Origin: Ruegeria haliotis | GTDB lineage: Bacteria; Pseudomonadota; Alphaproteobacteria; Rhodobacterales; Rhodobacteraceae | NCBI RefSeq assembly: GCF_013377785.1 | Contig: NZ_JABXWT010000002.1 | Coordinates: 1 to 64,000 of the forward strand | DNA length: 64,000 bases | Direction of reading: 5' to 3' | In this document: positions 25,179 through 33,762 of the stretch, in pieces | Layout: every line of letters begins with the position of its first letter | How positions within the stretch are numbered: the stretch's first letter is position 1 | Position numbers and translations under genes: made by a program | The notes under the pieces: generated by a model | What the model saw: only the letters and a program-made list of their open reading frames with translations | What the model was told of the DNA's origin: nothing | Databases searched by the model: none

Positions 25179-26572
25179 CAGTCTTTCGGCCCGATCATCT
25201 GTTCGGGGCGCACGACAGCGTCGAACGTCTCTGCATCCACAAAGCCCAACGCGATGGCCTCTTCCTTGAGGGTCGTGCCGTTCTTATGCGCGGTTTTGGC
25301 GACTTTGGTGGCATTGTCATACCCGATGGTCGGCGCCAGCGCCGTCACCAGCATCAGCGATTCCTTCATCAACTTATCGATGCGCGGCTCATTGGCCTGA
25401 ATGCCCAGCAACATCCGCTCGGTAAAGCTGTCGGTGGCGTCGCCCAGCAGTTGGATCGATTGCAGCAGGTTATAGGACATCATCGGGTTGTAGACGTTCA
25501 ACTCGAAATGACCTTGGCTGCCTGCGAACTTGATGGCCGCGTCGTTACCCATTATGTGCGCAGCGACCTGCGTCAGCGCTTCGGCTTGGGTCGGGTTGAC
25601 CTTGCCGGGCATAATCGACGATCCGGGTTCATTTTCGGGCAGGATCAGTTCGCCCAATCCCGAACGAGGGCCAGAGCCCAAGAACCTGATGTCATTGGCG
25701 ATCTTGTAGCAGCTGCCTGCAATGGTTGCCAAAGCGCCGGATAGGAAGACCATCGCATCATGCGCCGCCAGAGCCTCGAATTTGTTTGGCGCGGTGACGA
25801 AGGGCAGGTCGGTGATATCGGCCATATGCGCCGCAACAGCCTCACCCCAACCATGTTGTGTGTTCAGGCCCGTGCCGACGGCCGTACCGCCCTGTGCAAG
25901 TTCGTAAATTCCCGGTAGGGTGGCCTTTACCCGTGCGATACCCTGACGTATCTGATGGGCATACCCGCCAAATTCCTGACCGAGGGTCAGGGGGGTCGCA
26001 TCCTGCGTATGGGTGCGGCCGATCTTGATGATGTCTTTGAATTCCTCGGCCTTTTGTTCCAAGCCCGCCGCCAGCTTTTCCAGACCAGGCAGCAGAACGT
26101 CCCGAACACTCATTGCCGTGGCGATATGCATGGCTGTGGGGAAGGTGTCGTTGGATGACTGACCCATGTTGCAGTGATCGTTGGGATGCACAGGATCTTT
26201 CGATCCAATCACGCCGCCAAGTATCTCAATCGCGCGGTTGGCGATCACTTCGTTCGAGTTCATGTTCGACTGTGTGCCAGATCCTGTCTGCCAGACGACC
26301 AGAGGGAAGTTGTCGTCGAACTTGCCGTCGATTACCTCGCCGGCGGCCTCGATAACGGCGTCGGCGATTCTGGCATCCAGCTTACCGGTTGCCTTGTTCT
26401 GAATCGCACAGGCTTTCTTGATCACGCCCAGCGCGCGAACGATGGCAACAGGCTGCTTTTCCCATCCGATGGGAAAGTTCATGATCGAACGCTGTGTTTG
26501 CGCGCCCCAATATTTGTCGGCGGGAACCTCAAGCGGGCCAAAGCTGTCGGATTCGGTGCGGGTTTGAGACAT
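25178..26572 (-). CDS. fumC: Fumarate hydratase, class II
   Basis: This 464-residue citric acid cycle enzyme converts fumarate and malate without an iron-sulfur cluster. It starts with [20 protein letters not shown]. Substrate contacts are in [14 protein letters not shown] and [20 protein letters not shown], and the catalytic serine loop is [16 protein letters not shown]. It heads the operon with the DUF4169 and RHH genes. Confidence 0.97.
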   Translation of the reverse strand: MSQTRTESDSFGPLEVPADKYWGAQTQRSIMNFPIGWEKQPVAIVRALGVIKKACAIQNKATGKLDARIADAVIEAAGEVIDGKFDDNFPLVVWQTGSGTQSNMNSNEVIANRAIEILGGVIGSKDPVHPNDHCNMGQSSNDTFPTAMHIATAMSVRDVLLPGLEKLAAGLEQKAEEFKDIIKIGRTHTQDATPLTLGQEFGGYAHQIRQGIARVKATLPGIYELAQGGTAVGTGLNTQHGWGEAVAAHMADITDLPFVTAPNKFEALAAHDAMVFLSGALATIAGSCYKIANDIRFLGSGPRSGLGELILPENEPGSSIMPGKVNPTQAEALTQVAAHIMGNDAAIKFAGSQGHFELNVYNPMMSYNLLQSIQLLGDATDSFTERMLLGIQANEPRIDKLMKESLMLVTALAPTIGYDNATKVAKTAHKNGTTLKEEAIALGFVDAETFDAVVRPEQMIGPKD

Positions 26573-26779
26573 CTGTCACTCCGTCTGGTATGCAATCGCA
26601 TGCCGTTTACCCGCAGCGGCGCTGTGGCGCAATCGGCCAGTTGCGCGCACCTTAAACACAAGCCCGTCAAAGGTATAGGTGCCGGGGTGCGTCATTTTTA
26701 TTGGTGCAGTTCGGAATTGCGCCATTGTGCGCACGATCCGCTTGGCTACAATGCAGGAATTACCGTGGTGGAGGTTTCG

Positions 26780-27343
26780 ATGTCCGTATCCGATCGGATT
26801 GTACCCTGGAAAGTCATTGCTCTCGCTGCGGGTTTGATGGCGTGGATGGCGATGCTGAGCGTTTCGGCCCGTGCCGCTGAAATCACACCATTTGTTGGCG
26901 ATTATGTTGGATCAGCAAATGTCGTTGATACAGACGGATCCAGCACCCCAAGGGACATGAGCGTATCGATCCATGAGACCAAGAATGGGTTCAACGTCAG
27001 TTGGGGAACTGTCACCTACAAGCTGGACGGGCGTGTAAAAGAGCAGAAGTTTTCGGTCGATTTTCAACCCTCCCATCGCGCCGACGTTTTTTCAGCAGCC
27101 ATGAAACGAAACGTATTCGGGCATGAGGTGCCGCTGGACCCGATGAAAGGCGAGCCTTTTGTGTGGGGCCGCATTGAAGGGGCAACACTGACGGTGTTTT
27201 CCCTATTCATTAACGAAAACGGTGGATATGAGCTGCAGCAGTTTGACCGGACTCTCGCCGAGGGCGGTCTGGACCTGTCGTTTTCACGGTTCATAAACGG
27301 AGAAAAGTCCCGCTCGGTCGAGACATTCCTCAAGAAACAATAA
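26780..27343 (+). CDS. Exported hypothetical protein
   Basis: I do not recognise a characterised family. The 187-residue protein has a signal peptide (membrane segment about residues 12-31, likely cleavage after ARA-A near residue 33). The exported remainder is rich in beta-strand-like stretches such as VSWGTVTYKLDGRVKEQKF. It probably lies in the periplasm. It starts after GGTGGAGG and is transcribed away from fumC and towards sspB. A role in lipid or ligand binding would be guesswork. Confidence 0.75.
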   Translation: MSVSDRIVPWKVIALAAGLMAWMAMLSVSARAAEITPFVGDYVGSANVVDTDGSSTPRDMSVSIHETKNGFNVSWGTVTYKLDGRVKEQKFSVDFQPSHRADVFSAAMKRNVFGHEVPLDPMKGEPFVWGRIEGATLTVFSLFINENGGYELQQFDRTLAEGGLDLSFSRFINGEKSRSVETFLKKQ

Positions 27344-27362
27344 ACCCCGCGCAGGGCGGGGT
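27339..27362 (-). terminator. Shared hairpin between the exported-protein gene and sspB
   Basis: ACCCCGC (27344-27350) pairs with GCGGGGT (27356-27362). On the minus strand it is followed by TTATTG, so it better fits the end of sspB. On the plus strand no T run follows. Confidence 0.55.
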
Positions 27363-27372
27363 CTGGGGTCGG

Positions 27373-27834
27373 TTACTTGCGGAAACTGTCCAGCGAAACG
27401 ACGTCCGCGTCGTGATGCTCTTCTTCTTCCTCGACCTCGATTATCTCTTCGATGTAGTGATCTTCATCCTCGTCTTCGTCCTCGGGGCTTTCAAACCGCA
27501 GGCCAAATTCGACCGAAGGATCCACAAACGTCTTGATAGCCGAATAAGGGATGTACAGCGGTTCAGGCGCATCGCCAAAGTTCAGCGTGATGGCAAATCC
27601 GGCCTCCCCAACCTCAAGATTTTCGAACCAGTGCTGCATGACGACTGTCATCTCATCCGGATAGCGTTCACGCAGCCAGTCGGCCAGTTGAACACCATCC
27701 TCGCGTGTATCAAACGTGATGAAGAAATGATGTGCGCCGGGCAGCCCGGTTTCTGAAACGCTGGTCAGAACAGTCTTGATCAACCCCCGCATGGCGGTGT
27801 GCATCAGGTTTCCATAGTCGATGTCTTGCGACAT
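27373..27834 (-). CDS. sspB: ClpXP adaptor SspB, alphaproteobacterial type
   Basis: SspB tethers ssrA-tagged proteins to the ClpXP protease. The 153-residue protein has the tag-binding domain (GAHHFFITFDTREDGVQL to EPLYIPYSAIKTFVDPS), a very acidic linker (EDEDEDEDHYIEEIIEVEEEEE), and the ClpX-docking tail DADVVSLDSFRK. The tmRNA that makes these tags lies only 3 kb away at 30.6-30.9 kb. The start at 27834 was chosen at MSQDIDYGN. Confidence 0.92.
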   Translation of the reverse strand: MSQDIDYGNLMHTAMRGLIKTVLTSVSETGLPGAHHFFITFDTREDGVQLADWLRERYPDEMTVVMQHWFENLEVGEAGFAITLNFGDAPEPLYIPYSAIKTFVDPSVEFGLRFESPEDEDEDEDHYIEEIIEVEEEEEHHDADVVSLDSFRK

Positions 27835-27910
27835 GTGTCTTCCTCGAAAGTGGTTGCCCTCAGCATAGGGGTTTTGTTCGGAAACGAAAGAGCACGAATG
27901 ACCGGATTGA

Positions 27911-29164
27911 TCAGATAAAGTGCATTGCAATTCCGGCGGTCGCCATCAGACCCAATACCGTTGCCACCCCAAATTTCAGGCGAAAAATCAATATGCCGGC
28001 AGCAATTGTCAGAGCCAGTGCGGTGAAATCCAGTGTGCCGATCTGCGGGGTGGGCGCTGTGACCGGTCCCCATGATTTTTGCGAGACAGATCCGAAAAGA
28101 ACATTCAGACCAAACCACACGGACAGGTTGAGAATCACGCCAACCACCGCTGCGGTGATCCCGTGCAAGGCTGCAGCCAGACGTGGACGCGCGGCAAGGC
28201 GGTCCAGATAGGGTGCGGCAAGGAAAATCCATAAAAAGCACGGCACAAACGTGGCCCAAAGCGCCACCGCACCAGCGGCAAGCGCAAGCGTGACGCCACC
28301 GGTCATCTGTCCTGTCAGCATGGCAACGAATTGCGTCACCAGAATAAGAGGACCCGGCGTTGTTTCCGCCAGACCAAGGGCGTCGATCATCTGATCCGTG
28401 CTGATCCATTGATATTGATCCACCACGGTCTGTGTCATGTAGGCAAGAACGGCATAGGCGCCCCCAAAGGTCACCACCGCGAGGCGGGCAAAGAACCACC
28501 CCAAATCACTGAGAAGTTGCTGTCCGGTCAAGCTTAGCACGATCAACGGTCCCAACCAGAGGCAGAGCCAGATAGCCGTCGTCCGTATTGGACGGGCAAG
28601 GCTTGGAGATTGTGTGACTTCAATCGATGCTGCAGCACCTTTGAACGTTACATATCCCCACAGCGCGGCGGCGAGAATGATCAAGGGGAACGGTAGGTTC
28701 AGCAAAAAGATTGACACAAAACCCAACGCCGCAATCACCCGATGTTCGACATTGGTCAATGCTTTGCGCGACAGATTACGCAACGCTTGCAGAACGATCA
28801 CGATGACAGTCGCCTTGATCCCTAGGAATGCGGCTTGCACGAGGGGCAAGGTGCCAAACGCCGCGTATAACGAAACAAGGACAGCGATCACGACGGCGCC
28901 AGGCAAGACGAACAGCCCACCTGCGATCAGGCCGCCGGTTACACCCCGCAGACGCCAACCCGCATATGTTGCCAACTGCATCGCCTCGGGGCCCGGCAAC
29001 AGCATGCACAGCGACAAGGCCCGTAGATAGGTCTGCTCGTCTAGCCACGGCCTGCGTTCCACCAATTCCTGATGCATAAGCGAGATTTGAGCCGCCGGTC
29101 CGCCAAAAGACAACAGGCCGATCCGGCAGAATACCCGGACCAGTTCACTGAGTGTTGGCGTCAT
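27911..29164 (-). CDS. chrA: Chromate transporter ChrA
   Basis: ChrA is an inner-membrane efflux protein for chromate. The 417-residue protein has two homologous halves, each starting with the CHR signature: LSFGGPAAQISLMHQELVE near the start and VTFGGAYAVLAYMTQTVVD in the middle. LLPGPEAMQLATYAGW and ETTPGPLILVTQFV are further paired motifs. Its ATG overlaps the chrB stop, so the two form one operon. Confidence 0.94.
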   Translation of the reverse strand: MTPTLSELVRVFCRIGLLSFGGPAAQISLMHQELVERRPWLDEQTYLRALSLCMLLPGPEAMQLATYAGWRLRGVTGGLIAGGLFVLPGAVVIAVLVSLYAAFGTLPLVQAAFLGIKATVIVIVLQALRNLSRKALTNVEHRVIAALGFVSIFLLNLPFPLIILAAALWGYVTFKGAAASIEVTQSPSLARPIRTTAIWLCLWLGPLIVLSLTGQQLLSDLGWFFARLAVVTFGGAYAVLAYMTQTVVDQYQWISTDQMIDALGLAETTPGPLILVTQFVAMLTGQMTGGVTLALAAGAVALWATFVPCFLWIFLAAPYLDRLAARPRLAAALHGITAAVVGVILNLSVWFGLNVLFGSVSQKSWGPVTAPTPQIGTLDFTALALTIAAGILIFRLKFGVATVLGLMATAGIAMHFI

Positions 29165-29976
29165 GATTTTTGCCCTGTTGGCCAATCGTGGCTTTCCTCG
29201 AACCCGTCGCGCGCCCAGCGATACAGGGCGTCATACAGATTCAGGCCAGCCTCGAGATTTTCGTGGTCGTCACGATATTGTCGGGACAACCCAACTGAAA
29301 CGGCCAGAAGGCCAGCGGCCTCGGGGGCAAGGTCGTGACGATTTGTGTCTGCCGCACGGATGACGGTTGCTAGCCTGTCCAAAGCAGGTGATCGCAGGTT
29401 GAACTCATCCAGCATCGTATCAAACGTGCATTTGTCGCCTCGGTGGCTCCAGAATGTGTTCCCGACATCAAACGGTGTCGCCCCAAATTTCTCTGCGACG
29501 CTTTCAACTTCGGCCGGGGACACGAACAGGAATCTTGCCTTGCGGTCCACGAACCGCCGGATAAGCCAGGGGCACGCGATCCGATCAATCTTTGGCCGGT
29601 GGCGTGTGACCCAAAGTGTGTGATCCGCAATCGGATCGGGCAGGGCGGAAAAGGGGATGCGCATGGCGTCGGGCATATCTCGCCACGCATACATCCCACC
29701 CTCAAGGTACTCCGCAGCGTGACCTTCGCTGCGCAGCCATGAGACAAGACCTTGGCTGAGTTTCTTGCCTTTCTGGCAAATGATGACACTGGAACCACCC
29801 GACACCCTCTGAATAAGGCCTGGGATGTCGGTTGCCGAATGTCTGATCGAGCCGGGGATTAGAAACGGATCGGTGTCGAAATCTGGATCCAGGCAGACAT
29901 CCACTAGGGTTGGCGCTTGAGGTGTTCCGATCAAACGCGAAAGCTGGCGGGGAGAAATGGAATTTGGCGACGCCAT
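29161..29976 (-). CDS. chrB: Chromate resistance protein ChrB with N-terminal rhodanese domain
   Basis: The 271-residue protein has an N-terminal rhodanese-like domain (about residues 8-105) with active-site Cys 67 in IICQKGKKLSQG. A ChrB C-terminal domain follows (WVTRHRPKIDRIACPWLIRRFVD, then GDKCTFDTMLDEF). ChrB proteins support chromate resistance and in some bacteria regulate chrA by sensing chromate. This version has the rhodanese domain in place of the usual N-terminal ChrB part. It is coupled to chrA by an ATGA overlap. Confidence 0.88.
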   Translation of the reverse strand: MASPNSISPRQLSRLIGTPQAPTLVDVCLDPDFDTDPFLIPGSIRHSATDIPGLIQRVSGGSSVIICQKGKKLSQGLVSWLRSEGHAAEYLEGGMYAWRDMPDAMRIPFSALPDPIADHTLWVTRHRPKIDRIACPWLIRRFVDRKARFLFVSPAEVESVAEKFGATPFDVGNTFWSHRGDKCTFDTMLDEFNLRSPALDRLATVIRAADTNRHDLAPEAAGLLAVSVGLSRQYRDDHENLEAGLNLYDALYRWARDGFEESHDWPTGQKS

Positions 29977-30106
29977 AGCATGCTTCCTTATGATTTAGGA
30001 TACATGCGAAACTTGGGCTGACGCCTCACGGGGCGTTCGCAATCTTACCCCATGACACTTGCTAACGCGCAAGCGCCTGAGGGGTCAAGATAGGTTCGAT
30101 TTCTGA

Positions 30107-30538
30107 TCAGGCCCAGTGCAACCGCTGTCCAGTCATGCAGACCGGCAAGGTATCGGACGGAAACTGGCCAAGCTCTTCAAAGAACGAGATAAAGTCGAAA
30201 TGGTTATACGCCTCGACCATCTTGTTGTTCTTGAACCGCGCCATCACCTGACCAGTGACTTCGAGTGGCGCGCCATTGTCGGCCCGAAACGTCCGGACAT
30301 GCAGGATGGCAGAAACCCAGTCACCATTCTCGATGATCTTGGGTAATTCCACTGTAATCTCCCCCAGAATATGTCGAAAGGCCATGACCAGATCCCGGAA
30401 ATCATCTGCGCCGACCTGCATTTCCGGGATCAACCCTTCTGCCATTGTTTCAGGCGCAAAGAACTGATCGATCGCGTCGGTGTTTCCGTTTTCCCAAACT
30501 TCGGAATACCATGTTCTGAGTATCTCTGAATTCGTCAT
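30107..30538 (-). CDS. SnoaL-like (NTF2-fold) protein
   Basis: This 143-residue protein resembles the SnoaL/ester-cyclase branch of the NTF2-like fold: NSEILRTWYSEVWENGNTDAI at the start, then GADDFRDLVMAFRHILGEITVEL and a VTGQVMARFKNNKMVEAYNHFD strand pair. These small alpha/beta cones bind varied ligands, so no reaction can be given. The start at 30538 lies in a good context; the longer frame to 30574 is unlikely. Confidence 0.78.
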   Translation of the reverse strand: MTNSEILRTWYSEVWENGNTDAIDQFFAPETMAEGLIPEMQVGADDFRDLVMAFRHILGEITVELPKIIENGDWVSAILHVRTFRADNGAPLEVTGQVMARFKNNKMVEAYNHFDFISFFEELGQFPSDTLPVCMTGQRLHWA

Positions 30539-30583
30539 CCCGGCTCTCCTGTCTGTCCGGTGCGACGATGGCAAAAAGGTATG

Positions 30584-30610
30584 AATAAACCCTGAACATG
30601 AGCACAGGGT
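30584..30610 (-). terminator. Rho-independent terminator after ssrA
   Basis: On the minus strand ACCCTG (30610-30605) pairs with CAGGGT (30594-30589) across ten bases, followed by TTATTCAT. It sits directly downstream of the coding piece of the tmRNA. Confidence 0.65.
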
Positions 30611-30616
30611 GACTTA

Positions 30617-30946
30617 AACATAGACATTAAGGGATGTAGTGCAGGTTTCTGTTGCCAGGTACCTGCGAACCCCGCCTTACGCGGCTAGGCGCAAGGGCTT
30701 AAGTTTCGGTCTTGCTACTGCTTACGCAGCAACTGCAACCGGAGCACGATTGTCATTTGCAATTGTACTTTTCGGGCCGATACGGTGGCACCCCGCCGAG
30801 ACAAAGCTAACCCTTTTAGACGTTCGTCGATCCTATTTCGGCCCCATGATCCCCAAATGAGGGATGTTTGGTGGAGCCGCCGGGTACCGCCCCCGGGTCC
30901 GATCCGCTTATTGCGAGCGCGTTTATGTCCATAGTCCCGAAGGACA
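30617..30946 (-). ncRNA. ssrA: tmRNA, two-piece circularly permuted form
   Basis: On the minus strand the gene starts with the acceptor piece, which ends in GGCTCCACCA (3' A at 30869). The coding piece comes next, its mature 5' end at 30845 reading GGGGCCGAAATAGGATCGACG. GGGGCCG pairs with CGGCTCC to form the acceptor stem. The tag frame lies at 30760-30722 and encodes ANDNRAPVAVAA plus stop, close to known Rhodobacterales tags. ATGTCTATG near the 3' end (30627-30619) pairs with TATGGACAT in the acceptor piece (30933-30925), joining the pieces. The interval 30846-30868 must be removed. Outer ends are approximate. Confidence 0.93.
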
Positions 30947-30951
30947 TCTCA

Positions 30952-30980
30952 TATATAGGTGAGGTCAGAGCCGGATGCAA
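30952..30980 (-). promoter_or_regulatory. Sigma-70 type promoter of ssrA
   Basis: On the minus strand, TTGCAT (30980-30975) and TATATA (30957-30952) are separated by exactly 17 bases. Transcription would start a few bases before the acceptor piece. Confidence 0.75.
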
Positions 30981-31020
30981 ACTGAGAATGGTTCGCTGTG
31001 ATGATAATGATAACAGCATC

Positions 31021-31383
31021 TTACGACGTTCTGTTGATGTTTACTGCAATCAGCCAGACGGCCAGTACCAATTCGATTCCACCAAATGTCACAGCCTTGA
31101 CCAACGGCGGATTGTCCAGAATCACGGATACAAACCGCCCCAATGCTGCGCCAGCGTATACGATGCCCAGCATTGCGTATGCCATGGGGTTGTTCAGCCA
31201 CAGCACTGCAATTCCGGTCACGACGAACAATCCACCTACAGACGCGCGTATCTCGCTTAAACCCATGGTGCTATTGGTCGGTGCCAGATCCAGCGAGGTC
31301 GCCGTCCAGGCCGGAGCGAGAAAACCAAAAAGCCCGAATCCGATGGTCAGCGCCGCAGCGATGATATTGAGCGTTGTGACCAT
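31021..31383 (-). CDS. DUF4345-like small membrane protein
   Basis: This 120-residue protein has four hydrophobic segments: LNIIAAALTIGFGLFGFLAP, VGGLFVVTGIAVLWLN, YAMLGIVYAGAALGRFV and FGGIELVLAVWLIAV. The layout and the central SEIRASVGGLFV stretch fit the DUF4345 family of unknown function. It ends just upstream of the ssrA promoter on the same strand and has its own start 18 bases after tenA. Confidence 0.72.
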   Translation of the reverse strand: MVTTLNIIAAALTIGFGLFGFLAPAWTATSLDLAPTNSTMGLSEIRASVGGLFVVTGIAVLWLNNPMAYAMLGIVYAGAALGRFVSVILDNPPLVKAVTFGGIELVLAVWLIAVNINRTS

Positions 31384-31401
31384 AGGTGGACCTTTCCTGT
31401 G

Positions 31402-32052
31402 TCAGGCCGCGTATGCGGCGTCGAAGAAATCACGTTCCAATTCGATCGCGCGGTGGAACAACCGCGTAGCTTCGGCTTGCGCGTCGGCATCCAACGTTGG
31501 CCAAACTTTGTCGAGCTGACCTCGTAAATACTCTACAACGCCTTCAAAACCTTCGCCCGCATGTAGTGTGATCCATTCGGCAAACCAGAAGGGTAGAGTC
31601 TCGTGAGGTGGATTTTCCGGGTTTGCCCATGTCAGGTACACCCATTCAGCCACAACCAGAACCGCCAACATGTTCCCATACCGGCCCGAGGCCGCGGCTC
31701 CGGCCATAAGATCTTGAAACGCCCGGGTGGCCGGGGCCGCATCGTTGCTGGGTTCTGTGCCCAGAGCGTCCATCGCGCGCAAGAAATAAGTGTTCTCGGG
31801 GCCGGTAATCACAGCCAGGAATTGCGCTGCCGGGACGCTATCAGCCAAGCTGGGCGCATACGCGATTGCACTGGCCAGCAAGCGAACGAATCCGTCGACG
31901 AATTGGTAGTCCTGTTGCAAATACCAGCGCATCTTGTGCTCGGGCAGGGTTCCGTCCGATAGCTCTCGGGTAAATGCGTGCGTGGTGGCAGCCTTCCAAT
32001 CGACATCCTTGCCTTGGCGCAGTGTTTCTGTGGCGCGCGCGCTGTCCTGCAT
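31402..32052 (-). CDS. TenA-family aminopyrimidine aminohydrolase, cysteine-less type
   Basis: This 216-residue heme-oxygenase-like helical protein matches TenA, which recovers the thiamine pyrimidine from degraded thiamine. Features are MRWYLQQDYQFVDGFVRLLAS and the C-terminal LFHRAIELERDFFDAAY, with the conserved acidic residue. It has no cysteine at all, so it lacks the catalytic Cys of TenA_C and belongs with the TenA_E type. The start at 32052 follows AGGAGATCAC. It lies downstream of gntR on the same strand; no thiamine genes are near. Confidence 0.85.
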   Translation of the reverse strand: MQDSARATETLRQGKDVDWKAATTHAFTRELSDGTLPEHKMRWYLQQDYQFVDGFVRLLASAIAYAPSLADSVPAAQFLAVITGPENTYFLRAMDALGTEPSNDAAPATRAFQDLMAGAAASGRYGNMLAVLVVAEWVYLTWANPENPPHETLPFWFAEWITLHAGEGFEGVVEYLRGQLDKVWPTLDADAQAEATRLFHRAIELERDFFDAAYAA

Positions 32053-32109
32053 CTGTGATCTCCTGAACTTTTGACGCAGAAAGACAGACACTGGCAACAA
32101 AATGCAAGG

Positions 32110-32880
32110 CTATCCGGTCTTGAGTGTGCCGTTCTTTTTCCCAGTGCCTTGTGTAGCTTTGATGCGGGTCGCCATGACATCACGGCCCAGACCACGTGTA
32201 TAGGATTCCAACTCGGCCAAAGTGTGTTCCGCCCTGCTGCCATTCTTTGCGTCGATCGCGTCAACCAACCGCGTGTGCAGCGCGATGATTTCTTCGCGAG
32301 AGCGGGCGGTAAAGGTGATCATGTTCATCAGCGGCTGCATCGCTTCCACGGCACCCGCCAGTTGATACGACAACACCGGGTTCCCGGCTCCGTCCACCAA
32401 AGCCCGGTGAAAAGCTACGTCCGAAGCGCAAAACGCCTCGTCGGTCAGACCGGGTTGGGCCTGACGGAAGATTTCTGCCCGCATCGTCGCCAGTTGATCC
32501 GCGGTGCGACGTTCTGCTGACAACGGCGCGCAGGCGCGTTCCAGTGCATAGCGCGCCTCGCAGGCGGTATCGAAACTGACCGCATTCATCGATAGCAACA
32601 GGGTCGAAGTGGTAATTTGCAGCGAATGGGCGTCCTCAAAGCTGAGGCGGTTCACAAACGCCCCGCCCGTAGCTCCGCGTTGCGTTCGGATCAGCGATTG
32701 TGCTGCCAGCCGCTTCAACGCTTCGCGTACAGTGGGGCGAGACACTTGAAACTGGTCGGATAGCTCGGCCTCTGACGGGAGACGCTCATCAACGATCAGT
32801 TCCCCAGATACGATGGCATCGCGGATGGCCTGTGCGATTTGCGCGGACAAGTCTGCAGGCTTTTGAGGGTCGATTTTCAT
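32110..32880 (-). CDS. GntR-family (FadR subfamily) transcriptional regulator
   Basis: This 256-residue regulator has an N-terminal winged helix (LPSEAELSDQFQVSRPTVREALKRL, then GGAFVNR) and an all-helical FCD ligand domain with the metal-binding pattern DVAFHRALVDGAGN and later His residues. It is divergent from a gene cluster that ends in dmdA. In Ruegeria pomeroyi a GntR regulator gene lies next to dmdA. This one may therefore control DMSP demethylation, with a DMSP-derived acid as a possible ligand; that is inference. Confidence 0.88.
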   Translation of the reverse strand: MKIDPQKPADLSAQIAQAIRDAIVSGELIVDERLPSEAELSDQFQVSRPTVREALKRLAAQSLIRTQRGATGGAFVNRLSFEDAHSLQITTSTLLLSMNAVSFDTACEARYALERACAPLSAERRTADQLATMRAEIFRQAQPGLTDEAFCASDVAFHRALVDGAGNPVLSYQLAGAVEAMQPLMNMITFTARSREEIIALHTRLVDAIDAKNGSRAEHTLAELESYTRGLGRDVMATRIKATQGTGKKNGTLKTG

Positions 32881-32910
32881 CTTATGGAGGCCATTCTTAC
32901 GATTTTATTT

Positions 32911-32932
32911 GTCTGACATTTAAAAGTCTGAC
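32911..32932. promoter_or_regulatory. Paired operator-like sites for the GntR regulator
   Basis: GTCTGACATTT occurs twice, with GTCTGAC cores at 32911-32917 and 32926-32932, 15 bases apart. Each core is the GT-N3-AC pattern of FadR-type operators (consensus TNGTNNNACNA). The pair lies between the divergent gntR and DUF2182 start codons and could control both directions. Confidence 0.6.
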
Positions 32933-32966
32933 ATTTGAAAAGCAAGGGATGAGTCGGGAGGAACTC

Positions 32967-33758
32967 ATGAGTCGCGTTATGCTTCGCAGCGGTTTGTGGC
33001 TGGGCTTTTACGCCATGATCTTGTGGTCGTGGTGGATCATGTTCTCGATGAGCCGCGACATGGACCTAGACTGGATCGGCCGCCCCGGCCCAATGGGAGA
33101 GGCCATGCGGACCATGGATCCCCGCATGGACATGTACATGCCCATGGCCGAGTTTGGGCCGCTGTTCTGGATGTGGGCGATCATGATGGCGGCGATGATG
33201 CTGCCGACTCTGGTACCTACATTGCGCAGCTACGATGATCTGATCCACAGTGCTGATGGCACGCGAGCTGGCTGGTTGGGTGTGTTGACCGGATACTTCG
33301 TTGTCTGGGTCGGATTCGCGGCACTCATCACTGGCGTACAACTTGTCTTACTGTTTGGCGGTGTCGTGGACATGTTGGGCATTGCCAAGTCGCAGTTGGT
33401 CGCCGGCGGGTTGTTGATTGCCGTCGGCGCATTTCAGTTCACTCGCGCGAAAGAGGTCTGCCACGGCGTCTGCCACGCTCCAATGACCTATTTTCTGGGC
33501 CATTGGAAAACCGGCTTCACCGGCGGCCTGCGCATGGGTTTGGGGCTAGGCGCATTTTGCGTCGGTTGCTGCTGGGGCTTCATGGCGCTTGGCTTTGTAG
33601 GTGGCGTCATGAGCTTGTTGTGGATGGGGTTCGCGACCCTGTTCATGGTTTTGGAAAAGCTCCCTCAGATCGGGCATGTTGTGACCCGTCCGATGGGATT
33701 CGTATTGATTGCGGGCGGCATTGTTCTGCTCGTTTATCCTATTGCTTACGGAGGATAA
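32967..33758 (+). CDS. DUF2182 family multi-pass membrane protein
   Basis: The 263-residue protein has about six membrane segments and a striking Met/Asp/His-rich region (MGEAMRTMDPRMDMYMPMAE, then WMWAIMMAAMMLPTLVPTL), plus KEVCHGVCHAPM and FCVGCCWGFMALG. These suggest binding of a soft metal such as copper, and DUF2182 is described as predicted metal-binding. The start at 32967 has GGGAGG at good spacing; an alternative ATG at 32949 is worse. It is the first gene of a tight run ending in dmdA. Confidence 0.82.
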   Translation: MSRVMLRSGLWLGFYAMILWSWWIMFSMSRDMDLDWIGRPGPMGEAMRTMDPRMDMYMPMAEFGPLFWMWAIMMAAMMLPTLVPTLRSYDDLIHSADGTRAGWLGVLTGYFVVWVGFAALITGVQLVLLFGGVVDMLGIAKSQLVAGGLLIAVGAFQFTRAKEVCHGVCHAPMTYFLGHWKTGFTGGLRMGLGLGAFCVGCCWGFMALGFVGGVMSLLWMGFATLFMVLEKLPQIGHVVTRPMGFVLIAGGIVLLVYPIAYGG

Positions 33759-33762
33759 GCCG

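Noticed and set aside
26174..26779. N-terminal extension of the exported protein
   Set aside because: This part is antisense to fumC; the signal peptide and ribosome site place the start at 26780.
30639..30860. Plus-strand open frame of 73 codons
   Set aside because: It lies wholly within the tmRNA gene on the other strand and has no ribosome site; the tmRNA explains the sequence.
30869..30946. tRNA-like end with T-arm and CCA
   Set aside because: It is the acceptor piece of the permuted tmRNA; no anticodon arm is present.
32700..32966. N-terminal extension of the DUF2182 protein
   Set aside because: It would overlap gntR on the opposite strand and cover the operator region; a well-placed ribosome site supports the start at 32967.
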